A DNA stretch of 21,391 nt from JBJXHG01 sp046160865 (GTDB lineage Bacteria > Planctomycetota > UBA1135 > GCA-002686595): assembly GCA_046160865.1 (NCBI GenBank), contig JBJXHG010000033.1, positions 1 to 21,391 on the forward strand, written 5' to 3'. The notes under the pieces were generated by a model. The model had not been told where the DNA came from, made no database searches, and was given only the letters and a program-made list of their open reading frames with translations. A program made the translations under genes and the position numbers. Positions within the stretch are counted from its first letter, which is position 1; every line of letters starts with the position of its first letter. This document shows positions 13,972-21,369 of this stretch, one piece after another.

Positions 13972-16425
13972 TCAGCGCTCCGTGAAGTCGTCGCCGCGCA
14001 GACGCAGCGTCGTCGTCTCGCCGCTCACGATGAGCACGCCGTCGCGACGCGCGAGCGTCACGCGCGACTCCCACTTGTCGCGGTAGGAAAGGAGTTCGAG
14101 CTTGTACGTGCCGGCGAACACGACGGCCAGCTCGTGCGCTGCGCACGAGCGATTGCCCGGCACGGACTCGTGGAGCCGCGCGCTTGGCTCCGTATTCGAC
14201 TCGAGCACGATCCTGACATTGCGTTGTGCGCCGAGCGGTGGCTCGAATTCGAGCCGCAGCTTGCCGACGTCGGGCACGACGAGATCGACCGCCGTGTCGC
14301 TCGGCGCACACTCTTTCTGGAATGTGCGCCCCGCGACGCGCGCGCTCAATACGAACGCGTGCTCGGGTGCGTCGCGCGCTTCGAAGTGGCCTTCGGAGCT
14401 TCGGAACGCGGCCCCAAGAGGCTCGTCGTCCAATGTGCGCGCGCTCACGGAGGTCGCTGCGACCGGTGCGCCGCGTGTATCGACGACATGCAGCACGACG
14501 GTGCGGCCGGACGAGACGACGACCTCGCGCCGCGTGCGTTCTCCCGTCAGGGCGATGCGCTCGAGCCGCTGAGGCGCGATCCCGTCGCCGCGCACCATCA
14601 CGCTGACTTCGGAGGCGCACAGACCCTCGAGCTTCGCGACGCCGTCCCGCGCAGCGCGCGCGAGCACGCCGAACTCGCCGATGCGGTACAGCTTGGCACG
14701 GGGCTCGGGTGTTCCGTCGGGCCGCACGAACGCGAGCTCGAGTGTGCGCGGCGCGGCGTCGAGCACGAACTCACGTCTGATTCGCAACGGCGACGCCGGC
14801 GGCTCGACGCGCTGGGTCGCGATGCGCGTGCCGGCGATGTCGACCAGGCAGAGCTCGACGGTCGAGCGCGGCACGAGATTCGGAATCCGCAGCGTGCCGT
14901 CGCGCGGCACCGTGAATGCGAGCTCGACGGCGGGTGCGCTCGGGTCCGCGCGCTCGGCGGCGGTGCGCGGCACGCGCTTCGACGCGAGCGAGAGCTCGGA
15001 TTCGTCCGGCATCGCGCGACGCGCGCCATCGATCACGAATGGTTCCGCGTCCCACGACGCGACGATGACCCGCACGAGCTTCGGCAGCGGCCCGTGCTTC
15101 GAGTGGACGCGGACGTCGACGCCGGGCAGCGGCGCGAGCTCGAAGTCGACGCGCTCGTCCGCTCGTGGAATCGTCGCGTGCGCGTCCTCGTAGCCGGGCG
15201 CGCGGCATACGAGAGCGACTTCCGCGCCGTCCCGAACGCCGAACGCGCCGCGACCGCGCTCGTCGCTCGGCTCGCTTGCGATGAAGGGACTGTCGTCCGC
15301 GCCCAGCACCGCGCCGGCAATCGGCTCGCCCGTGGAGTCGCGCGCGGTGAACGAGATCCGGCGCTCGACGTGGAGCACGAGTTCTCCGATGTCGAGGCCA
15401 TCGGCCGACACGTCGCGGACTTCGATCTCGCGTTGTCCGACGCCCGCGACGCGACAGGCGATGCGCACGGCGAGCACGCTCACGCACGGCAGCGCGATCC
15501 CGAATTGGCCGTCGTCGTTGCACGCGAGCGCGGCCTCTTCGTCGCCGTCGTCGCACTGGAACGACAGCGCGACGTGCGCGCCCGCGGCGCCGCGACCGCT
15601 CGGGGTGACGATGCGTCCGCGCAGCGACGGCAGCGTGTGCACGCGCAGCACGAGGTCGGAGCGCGGGGCGTCGAGCTCGATGCGCGAGCTCTCGTCCTCG
15701 AGCGCGTGCAGGTGGCCGACGTCGATGCGGCCGGTCCACGTCGGACGGAGGCCGTCGACGCGAAAGCGGCCGTCGGCATCCGTCTGGATCGAGAACGAGG
15801 GCACGTACGTGTAATCGACGATCGTACCGGGCCTGCGCTCGGCATCGAGGATCACGTCCGGCGTGAACTCGAGCCCGCCGTCGCGTCTCTCGCAGACGAG
15901 CTGCAGCGCGAACGGCGCGCCGGGCCGCTCTCCGTCGAGGATCACCGTCCCGGCCAGCGGCGTGCCGGCATCGAGCACGATCGTGTGTCTTCCCGCGCCG
16001 TTCTCGAGATTCCGGCGCGTGCGCAGCGCGGATCCGCTGAGCACGTACACGTCGACGCTGTCCGTTTGCGCGTCGAACAGCACGACGCCGAGCGCGTCGG
16101 TGATCCGCTTCTCGACGACGGTCTCGCCGATCGCGATGTACACCTCCGCCTCGACGAGCGGCGTTCGGTCGGACTGCAGCACCTCGATCACGAGTGCGTG
16201 TGGGTCCGTCTCGGCGACGGCGCGCGATCCCGCGTCCGGCGCTCGCTCCGGTCGAGACGCGCTCGCCGGCTCGCTCAACTCGAGATGCGCAGCGCGTTCC
16301 GCCGAAGCCGTCTCCGTTGCGACGGGCTCGACGTCGGGAGGCGTCGTTGCAGGGCGTGATGCGATCCACGCGACCGTGGCGAGCGTGGCCACCGCGAAGA
16401 ACGAGATGAGCAGTCGAGTGCGCAT
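13972..16425 (-). CDS. Membrane-anchored protein with several carboxypeptidase-regulatory-like / Ig-like beta domains
   Basis: 817 aa. An N-terminal hydrophobic segment (about 4-22, LLISFFAVATLATVAWIA) has no good cleavage site and probably anchors the protein. A Pro/Ala/Glu-rich linker (24-75) leads to a long all-beta region with repeated units that look like carboxypeptidase regulatory-like domains: LVIEVLQSDRTPLVEAEVYIAI, LRGRIVTPSGRGAAGAHVALSF, ISFTARDSTGEPIAGAVLGAD, LELAFVRPDGTPEPRAKLY and VVLHVVDTRGAPVAATSVSA, each with the G-x-P-x-x-x-A-x-V turn and later a D-x-x-G-x-F strand. Such domains are found in many large exported proteins of Planctomycetota and Bacteroidota, usually without a known substrate. 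GGAAGAG lies a few bases before the ATG. It follows the glycosyltransferase gene by 48 bp and is likely co-transcribed with it. Confidence 0.8.
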   Translation of the reverse strand: MRTRLLISFFAVATLATVAWIASRPATTPPDVEPVATETASAERAAHLELSEPASASRPERAPDAGSRAVAETDPHALVIEVLQSDRTPLVEAEVYIAIGETVVEKRITDALGVVLFDAQTDSVDVYVLSGSALRTRRNLENGAGRHTIVLDAGTPLAGTVILDGERPGAPFALQLVCERRDGGLEFTPDVILDAERRPGTIVDYTYVPSFSIQTDADGRFRVDGLRPTWTGRIDVGHLHALEDESSRIELDAPRSDLVLRVHTLPSLRGRIVTPSGRGAAGAHVALSFQCDDGDEEAALACNDDGQFGIALPCVSVLAVRIACRVAGVGQREIEVRDVSADGLDIGELVLHVERRISFTARDSTGEPIAGAVLGADDSPFIASEPSDERGRGAFGVRDGAEVALVCRAPGYEDAHATIPRADERVDFELAPLPGVDVRVHSKHGPLPKLVRVIVASWDAEPFVIDGARRAMPDESELSLASKRVPRTAAERADPSAPAVELAFTVPRDGTLRIPNLVPRSTVELCLVDIAGTRIATQRVEPPASPLRIRREFVLDAAPRTLELAFVRPDGTPEPRAKLYRIGEFGVLARAARDGVAKLEGLCASEVSVMVRGDGIAPQRLERIALTGERTRREVVVSSGRTVVLHVVDTRGAPVAATSVSARTLDDEPLGAAFRSSEGHFEARDAPEHAFVLSARVAGRTFQKECAPSDTAVDLVVPDVGKLRLEFEPPLGAQRNVRIVLESNTEPSARLHESVPGNRSCAAHELAVVFAGTYKLELLSYRDKWESRVTLARRDGVLIVSGETTTLRLRGDDFTER

Positions 16426-16473
16426 GGAGACTCTTCCGCGTGGCGTGTGCGAGCGCTCCGCGAGGCTACGAGC

Positions 16474-17622
16474 CTACCCTCCGCCCGCGCGCATCAGCCG
16501 CTCGTACAGCGCGATCTCCTTCTGCATCCGCCGCGCGAAGCTCTGATCGCGCTCGACACGCGCTCGCGCACTGCGTGCAAGCCTCGCGCGCAGCTCGGCG
16601 TCACGCGCGAGCCGCACGAGCCCGCGCTCCAGTTCGTCCACCGATCCTGGCGCGACGAGCAGCGCGTCGTTCTCGTCGCGCGCGAACGCGTCCATGCCGC
16701 CGGAACGAGTCGCGAGCACCGGCACTTCCATCGCCATCGCTTCGAGCACGACGTTCGGCAGCCCTTCGCGCAAGCTCGAGAGCACGTAGAGATCGAGCGC
16801 TTCCTGGAACGCGACGGGATCCGCGACGAAGCCCACGAGCTGCATCCGATCACGGTGACGCGACGCCGTGATCTGCGCGGCGAGCCGCTCCTTCTGATCG
16901 CCTTCGCCTGCGATCCATAGCGCGAGCTCGCAGCCCGCGTCGACCGCGCGCTCGAAGGCCTCGATCAAGAAGTGGAAGCCCTTCTCCTCCGACAGGCGGC
17001 CCATCGCGCCGACGAGCAGGCGTCGCGCCGGCAGCGACGCGCGCAGCGGCGATTCGCTCGCCGCGCGTACACGGCGGAACTGCTCGGTGTCGATCGCGTT
17101 CTCGATCAGCGTCAGTCGCTCGCGCTGCACGCCGAAGCGCGCGCATTCGTCGAAGAGATCCTGGGACACGGCGACGACCTCGTCGTAGCGGCGCAGAGCG
17201 AATCGGTCGACCGCGAAGTAGAGCGGCGTCTTCTGCGTGTGCTTCACCCAGCCGTGCACCGTCGAGAAGAGCTTCAAGTCGCAGCGCCGCGCGAGCAGCC
17301 AGCCGAACAAGTTCGACTTGTAGTCGTGCCCGTGCCAGATCCGCACGTCGCGCTCGCGGCACAAGCGCGCGAGCTTTTGCAGAGTGCGTGGATCGATCGC
17401 GAACGCGTCGGGAATCGCGATGAGCTCGCAGCCCGCCGCGTCCGCGCGCCGCGCGACTTCGGCGATGCCGGGATCGCCGGGCGCGTGCAGGTACGCGGCG
17501 AAGGCACGAAAGCCGCTGCCACGCATGTGGCGCGGCGAGTTCGCGATCGTCTTCTCGGGACCTCCGCCGGTGCCGGAGACGATCCGAACGTGGAGGACCG
17601 TGGTCTCGGCGCGGCTCGCCAC
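16474..17622 (-). CDS. Glycosyltransferase family 4 (GT-B) protein
   Basis: 382 aa from a GTG start. The N-terminal Rossmann lobe begins VLHVRIVSGTGGGPEKTI, with the Gly-rich acceptor-side loop. DVRIWHGHDYKSNLFGWLLA and STVHGWVKHTQKTPLY are typical, as is the hinge segment VVAVSQDLFDECARFGV...LIENAID. The C-terminal lobe has GAMGRLSEEKGFHFLIEAF (Arg209 and Lys214, likely nucleotide-phosphate contacts), IAGEGDQKERL, and the EX7E motif as E286-GLPNVVL-E294 followed by MEVPVLATRSGG. This is a retaining GT4 enzyme acting on a nucleotide-sugar in the cytoplasm or at the inner membrane face; the sugar and acceptor cannot be told. The GTG lies 6 nt from the end of a MITE whose edge supplies the upstream in-frame TAG. 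No Shine-Dalgarno is visible, so translation may once have depended on coupling to panD. Confidence 0.92.
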   Translation of the reverse strand: MASRAETTVLHVRIVSGTGGGPEKTIANSPRHMRGSGFRAFAAYLHAPGDPGIAEVARRADAAGCELIAIPDAFAIDPRTLQKLARLCRERDVRIWHGHDYKSNLFGWLLARRCDLKLFSTVHGWVKHTQKTPLYFAVDRFALRRYDEVVAVSQDLFDECARFGVQRERLTLIENAIDTEQFRRVRAASESPLRASLPARRLLVGAMGRLSEEKGFHFLIEAFERAVDAGCELALWIAGEGDQKERLAAQITASRHRDRMQLVGFVADPVAFQEALDLYVLSSLREGLPNVVLEAMAMEVPVLATRSGGMDAFARDENDALLVAPGSVDELERGLVRLARDAELRARLARSARARVERDQSFARRMQKEIALYERLMRAGGG

Positions 17623-17628
17623 GGGTCG

Positions 17629-17793
17629 CTAGTGTCCCGACTCAGAAGTTCGCGGCATTTGTCGGAGGCTCGCAGCGGTGCCGGCAAGGCGCGTGGACGA
17701 CGCGTATTCGCTGGAATCCTCGGAGGACGCGCAACGCCGCCGGCGCCGAGAGAGCCCCGAGAAATGCCGCGAACTTCCGAGACGGGACACTAG
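17629..17793. mobile_element. IS630-type MITE inserted at the panD stop codon
   Basis: The terminal inverted repeats are 32 bp: left 17629-17660, starting CTAGTGTCCCGACTCAGAAG, and right 17762-17793, finishing CCGAGACGGGACACTAG; 30 of 32 positions pair. Pairing continues imperfectly inwards (TCGGAGGCTC at 17662-17671 with GAGAGAGCCCCGA near 17750-17761), so most of the element can fold as one hairpin. It encodes nothing convincing. Both ends are CTAG, as expected if the element went into a CTAG target and duplicated TA, which is established for IS630. The element proper would then be 17632-17790. The right CTAG includes the TAG stop of panD. Confidence 0.8.
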
Positions 17794-18131
17794 AGGTAGC
17801 GCACGAAGCGGTTCTCTTTGTCGACGAGGATCTGCGTCGGCGGGCGGTAGTGGTCGGTGACCTCGAACGTGAGCAGGATCACCTCGTCGCCGGTCTTCAC
17901 GAGGTGCGCGGCACCGCCGTTGATCTGCACGATGCCGGAGTTCGGCTCGCCCGCGATCGCGTACGTCTCGAGGCGCGCGCCGTTCGTGTTGTCGACGATC
18001 AGCACCTTCTCCCACTCGGCGATGCCGGCGCGCTCCATCAGGGCTTGGTCGAGCGTGACCGAGCCGATGTAGTTGATGTCCGCGCCCGTGACGGTCGCCT
18101 TGTGGATCTTGGATCGCAGGTAGATCCGCAT
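17790..18131 (-). CDS. panD: Aspartate 1-decarboxylase
   Basis: 113 aa. PanD decarboxylates L-aspartate to beta-alanine for pantothenate and CoA synthesis. It is a pyruvoyl enzyme made by self-cleavage between Gly and Ser: here Gly23-Ser24 in ADINYIGSVTLDQ. Other family parts are the N-terminal MRIYLRSKIHKATVT with Lys8, the DNTNGARLETYAIAGEPNSG segment carrying the conserved Arg and Tyr, and INGGAAHLVKTGDEVILLTF. The ATG at 18131 was preferred over a TTG at 18140 because it gives the family N-terminus. The length is at the short end of the family (113 against roughly 115-127). No other pantothenate gene lies nearby. The stop TAG falls within the CTAG at the edge of the MITE. Confidence 0.95.
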   Translation of the reverse strand: MRIYLRSKIHKATVTGADINYIGSVTLDQALMERAGIAEWEKVLIVDNTNGARLETYAIAGEPNSGIVQINGGAAHLVKTGDEVILLTFEVTDHYRPPTQILVDKENRFVRYL

Positions 18132-18294
18132 CTCGACCAAGCTAGCCCCGCGGAGGTGTTTGGAAAAGCGGCGTCCGCGACGGAGGCGCGGGAATCGGAG
18201 CGGCAGCTGCGGCGCAAAAGCTTCACCGGTTCATTCGCCCTTCGCGCCAGAGCGCGGAGGGCTCGAGGCCGCACGGGTGGATCCGCCTTTCGCG

Positions 18295-19407
18295 CTAGCG
18301 CGCGACAGGCTTGGCGCGCCACGCCGCGAGGCCGGCAGTCAAGCGCTCGAGGCCGACGCGCAGTGTCTCGGCCGGCACGCCGCAGCCGATGCGCAGGTGA
18401 CCGGGCGTGCCGAAGAACTCGCCCGGCACGACGTCGACCTCGTGTTCCGCGGCGAGGAACTCGGCCAGTGCGAGCGTGTCGTTCACACCCTCGATGAGCG
18501 GGAACGCGATGATGCCGAATTCGGGCACGCTCGCTTTCACGCCCGGCGTCTCACGCAGCCAGCGCTCCCAGATCGGCCGGCTCTCGTGCTCGATCACCGC
18601 GAGCGGCCGGAGTAGGTCGTCGAGCCGCTCGAGCGCGCGCACGCCGGCGCGCAAGCACACGGTGGGCGGATCGACGTACGAGAGGTACGTCATGTCGCGC
18701 AGCGCGTCGCGCTCGTGCACGAGCCCCTCGCCGAGGATGATCCAGCCGATGCGCAACGGCCCGAGGCCGTAGGCCTTCGTCAGGCTGCCGACGCTGATGC
18801 CGTTCGGGGCGACATCGAACGCGTGCACGCGCCGAGCGGCGGGCACGTACTCCATGTACACCTCGCACACGATCGCGACGCCGCCCGCGCTCTCGGCGGC
18901 ACGCGCGATCTCGACGAGCGTTTCGCGCTCGAGCAGCGCTCCGGACGGGTTGTGGAGGTTCGAGAGGAAGACGTGACCGGGGCCGCCGCCGCGCGCGAGC
19001 AAGCGGCGCACCTCCGCCGGATCGATCTGCCACGCATCCTCGACGCGTCGGCGCAGCGGACGGACTTCGGCGCCGAGGTAGCTCGGCAGCGCGCGGAACG
19101 GCTCGTACGACGGCACGTCGACGACGACTCGCGAGCCCGGACGGAAGTAGCGCAAGGCCGCGGTGTGCATCCCGCCCGACGCACCGAGCACGGCGATGAC
19201 GCGCCGCGGGTCGACGCCGAAGACCGAGGCGACTTTGGCTTCGAGCGACGGGAGCGCTTCGGCGGACGGGTGTCCGAGATCGATGCCGCCGACCCCGGCG
19301 AAGATCCCGGCGTCGGCGGTCGGCATGCCGGACTGCGACAGGCAGTAGGCCGAGCGCACTGCGTGCGTGTGCGCCCAAAACATGTACGGGAACTGCAGTC
19401 GAGCCAT
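18295..19407 (-). CDS. Fold-type I PLP-dependent aminotransferase (class I/II)
   Basis: 370 aa. Visible motifs: IAVLGASGGMHTAALRYF for the phosphate-binding turn (74-88), Tyr101 in VPSYEPF, the LHNPSG motif with Asn153, Tyr184 in CEVYMEY, SLTKAYGLGPLRIGW with the PLP lysine Lys211 and phosphate-binding Arg219, and HLRIG with the carboxylate-binding Arg339. The position that is Asp in the usual DEVY motif, which contacts the PLP pyridine nitrogen, is Cys181 here. The substrate cannot be told. GGAGG at 19424-19420 lies 12 nt before this ATG and 9 nt before a GTG at 19410, which is an equally good start. The gene precedes panD by 163 bp on the same strand; that gap contains no gene. Confidence 0.88.
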   Translation of the reverse strand: MARLQFPYMFWAHTHAVRSAYCLSQSGMPTADAGIFAGVGGIDLGHPSAEALPSLEAKVASVFGVDPRRVIAVLGASGGMHTAALRYFRPGSRVVVDVPSYEPFRALPSYLGAEVRPLRRRVEDAWQIDPAEVRRLLARGGGPGHVFLSNLHNPSGALLERETLVEIARAAESAGGVAIVCEVYMEYVPAARRVHAFDVAPNGISVGSLTKAYGLGPLRIGWIILGEGLVHERDALRDMTYLSYVDPPTVCLRAGVRALERLDDLLRPLAVIEHESRPIWERWLRETPGVKASVPEFGIIAFPLIEGVNDTLALAEFLAAEHEVDVVPGEFFGTPGHLRIGCGVPAETLRVGLERLTAGLAAWRAKPVAR

Positions 19408-19419
19408 CACGCGCGAAGA

Positions 19420-19424
19420 CCTCC
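19420..19424 (-). promoter_or_regulatory. Shine-Dalgarno of the aminotransferase gene
   Basis: GGAGG on the minus strand. Its spacing is 9 nt to GTG (19410) and 12 nt to ATG (19407). It rules out the upstream in-frame ATG near 19497, which would lie before it. Confidence 0.5.
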
Positions 19425-19504
19425 AGCGCGCCAGTCTGCCAGCGCGCCGCACCGTCACAACCGTGCGCTTGCGCTGGCAGCCCGTGGCGAAAGTCATTCG
19501 GCCC

Positions 19505-19608
19505 GAAAACGGCCCGTTCGCGTCGGCGCTGCGTCGCCCGATCCTCGGCGAATCTCGAGGATTCGACTGCGGTCGCGCTCCTTGCGCCGGCGCGAACGGG
19601 CCGATTTC
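19505..19608. repeat. Inverted-repeat hairpin of about 104 bp
   Basis: The arms are 19505-19529 and 19584-19608, reverse complements at 23 of 25 positions, sharing CGGCCCGTTCGCG. The 54-bp centre holds a second nested inverted repeat, ATCCTCG...CGAGGAT. It may be another small non-autonomous element or a structured regulatory RNA segment; nothing decides which. Confidence 0.65.
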
Positions 19609-19790
19609 AAACTCGAAGCACTTTCACCACGGGCTGCCGGGGCTCGCGGTGTCGCGGGTTGCGAGGGCCGAGTCCGGGCTACTGGTCGTTCCGCGGCCGC
19701 GGCGACAGCGAGCAGCGATGACGCGTCCTCGCACGCGCTGCTTTCGGAGAAGCCGCAACGACGCCGAGCCGTCGCAGGCAGCCTGAATTC

Positions 19791-19819
19791 TGCTGCGAAC
19801 TCCCGGCTCGGAACACTAG
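19791..19819. mobile_element. Degraded single end of the IS630-type MITE
   Basis: This 29-bp stretch, ending CTCGGAACACTAG, matches the right end of the 17629-17793 element at 23 of 29 positions, including the terminal ACACTAG and GCGAACT blocks. No matching left end is recognisable upstream, so it is probably a decayed remnant. Confidence 0.4.
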
Positions 19820-19915
19820 GATCCGCGGCCTACGCCGCGCGAGGGCTCGATGCCCTGGCAGTCGCTCGATCGCACGGCTTTCGTCCGCGTGAGCTTGGGG
19901 GGAACGTCAACGACA

Positions 19916-21145
19916 ATGGAACGCATCATCCGCATCGCCGCTCTCGGCTTGGCACTGTGCACTCTCGGGCTCGCGCACGCGCAATCGTCGGACGCGGGCC
20001 GCTATCTGCGCGTTGCAAACGGCGCGCGGCTGTTCAATTTGCCCGACAAGGCGAGCGTGGCGATCAGCACGCCGCCCGCGAACACGCTGCTCGCGGTCTA
20101 CGGCGAGCGCGCGGGTTACCTCGAAGTGGAGCCCGCGAGCGGACTGCAAGCGTGGGTGTTCGGTCAGTACGTGAAGCCGACGGAAGTGCCGGGCATCCTC
20201 GAAGTCACCGGCGAGCCCGTGCTGATGCGTCCGCTGCCGGCGAGCGACGAGAAGAGCTTCCCGCTGTCGGTGCGCTTGCACCGCGGCGATCGCGTGCGCG
20301 CGCTCGCTCGCGCGAACCCGAGCAAGGCCGCGTCCGAAGACTTCGTGCAGATCCAAGCGCCGCCGGGCACGCGCGCGTGGATCGTCGCCGGAGAGACCGC
20401 GCCGCTCGCGGCCGGTGAAGACGGACGCGCGCTGTGGACTTCCGCCGTGAACGCGGCGCAAGCGAAGATCCCGACCGTCGATCTCGTGGCGCTCGGCTTC
20501 ACCGCCAAGGCCGCGAGCGCGCCGAAGATCACGGGCGCCGACGCGTCGGCGCAACCGGCCGCAGCTCCCGCGCAGAACAGCGAGGCCGCGCGCGTGACGC
20601 TCGACCAAGCGGAGAAGCTCTTCGCCGACGCGAAGGCAGCCCCGACGCCGGACTTCGCCAAGGCCAAGGCGGCGTACCAGAGCGTGCTGCAGCAGAGCAG
20701 CACCGGCACGGCGGCCGAGACGGCACGCGGGCGCCTCGACGAGATCGCGGCGCGCGAGGAAATCGTGCGCCTGCGCACCGCCGCGGCGGGCGCGGAGGAA
20801 CGCCGCAAGGAAGAGCTCGTGAAAGCCGACGCGCGCCTGCGCGAGGCGTCGGTCGACAGCGATCCGCTGTGGGGCCGGTTCGACGCGCGCGGCTGGCTCG
20901 AGCGTGATCCGGCGTCGACGAAGGCGCAGCCGCGCTACCTCGTGCGTTGGAGCGGCGCGGTCACCGCCGAGGTCATCTGCACGAGCGGTCGCTTCGATCT
21001 CGCCGACTTCGATCAGTACGAGGTCGGTGTGAACGGCACGCTGTTGCGCTCAGCGCTCCCGAGCGCGGACGGACAGACGACGGCACCGAAGCGCATCGAC
21101 GCGTCGCGCCTCGAAGTCATCACGGGCCGCCGCGCGGACCGTTAA
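19916..21145 (+). CDS. Secreted bacterial-SH3 domain protein with coiled coil
   Basis: 409 aa. The signal peptide is residues 1-22 (MERIIRIAALGLALCTLGLA then HA), cut before Gln23. Two SH3b-like units follow at about 28-88 (YLRVANGARLFNLPDKASVAI to LQAWVFGQYVKP) and 93-160 (ILEVTGEPVLMRPLPAS to GTRAWIVAGE). An Ala/Pro-rich linker at about 195-225 leads to a helical, TPR- or coiled-coil-like segment (227-325, AEKLFADAKAAPTPDFAKAKAAYQ; then AREEIVRLRTAAAGAEERRKEEL). The last 75 residues form a small beta domain (RYLVRWSGAVTAEVICTSGR). Tandem SH3b domains commonly bind peptidoglycan or other cell-wall ligands, so a periplasmic envelope role is likely but not shown. The ATG was chosen for the signal peptide; the frame is open 22 codons upstream. 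GGGGGG lies about 12 nt before it. Confidence 0.85.
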   Translation: MERIIRIAALGLALCTLGLAHAQSSDAGRYLRVANGARLFNLPDKASVAISTPPANTLLAVYGERAGYLEVEPASGLQAWVFGQYVKPTEVPGILEVTGEPVLMRPLPASDEKSFPLSVRLHRGDRVRALARANPSKAASEDFVQIQAPPGTRAWIVAGETAPLAAGEDGRALWTSAVNAAQAKIPTVDLVALGFTAKAASAPKITGADASAQPAAAPAQNSEAARVTLDQAEKLFADAKAAPTPDFAKAKAAYQSVLQQSSTGTAAETARGRLDEIAAREEIVRLRTAAAGAEERRKEELVKADARLREASVDSDPLWGRFDARGWLERDPASTKAQPRYLVRWSGAVTAEVICTSGRFDLADFDQYEVGVNGTLLRSALPSADGQTTAPKRIDASRLEVITGRRADR

Positions 21146-21159
21146 GGGCTCTCAGGACG

Positions 21160-21369
21160 ATGCCCGCGCGCCCGGCGCGTTCCGGCCGCTCTGCCGCGAC
21201 GGGCCCGAAGCTCCCGCTGTGGCGGCGGATCAACGAGGCGCTGCGGCGCATCTTCGCGCTGTCGTCGAAGCGCTACCTGTGCGACACGTGCAAGTACGAC
21301 TTCGGCAACGTGTGCCGCCGGCCCGAGCGCCCGAATGCGGTGGTCTGCCCGGATTACAAGCGTCGCTAG
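21160..21369 (+). CDS. Small four-cysteine protein (putative zinc or Fe-S binding)
   Basis: 69 aa, starting 14 bp after the SH3 gene and so probably in its operon. A basic N-terminus (MPARPARSGRSAATGPK) and an amphipathic stretch (LWRRINEALRRIFAL) precede a compact Cys motif: C-x2-C-x7-C-x10-C (CDTCKYDFGNVC...VVCPDYKRR). Four cysteines at this spacing would suit a zinc knuckle or Fe-S site. I do not recognise a named family, though short CxxC...C...CPDY proteins occur widely as uncharacterised genes. AGGA lies just before the ATG with tight spacing. The frame continues open far upstream, over the SH3 gene, but that part is a shadow. Confidence 0.75.
   Translation: MPARPARSGRSAATGPKLPLWRRINEALRRIFALSSKRYLCDTCKYDFGNVCRRPERPNAVVCPDYKRR

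Larger units (their letters stand above)
19411..19915. other. Divergent intergenic region of about 500 bp with inverted repeats, no convincing gene
   Basis: The region separates the minus-strand aminotransferase from the plus-strand SH3 gene and should hold both promoters. It contains a 25-bp inverted-repeat pair (19505-19529 / 19584-19608), a perfect palindrome CCGCGGCCGCGG near 19691, and a MITE-end remnant at 19791-19819. TAGGAT at 19817-19822 resembles a -10 box for the SH3 gene but has no good -35. Frames crossing it are Arg-rich and show no domain. Confidence 0.5.

Noticed and set aside
13930..16359. 809-codon plus-strand open frame
   Set aside because: It is opposite a minus-strand gene with a membrane anchor, a ribosome-binding site and clear beta-domain motifs. 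The plus-strand translation is low-complexity Arg/Ala/Asp.
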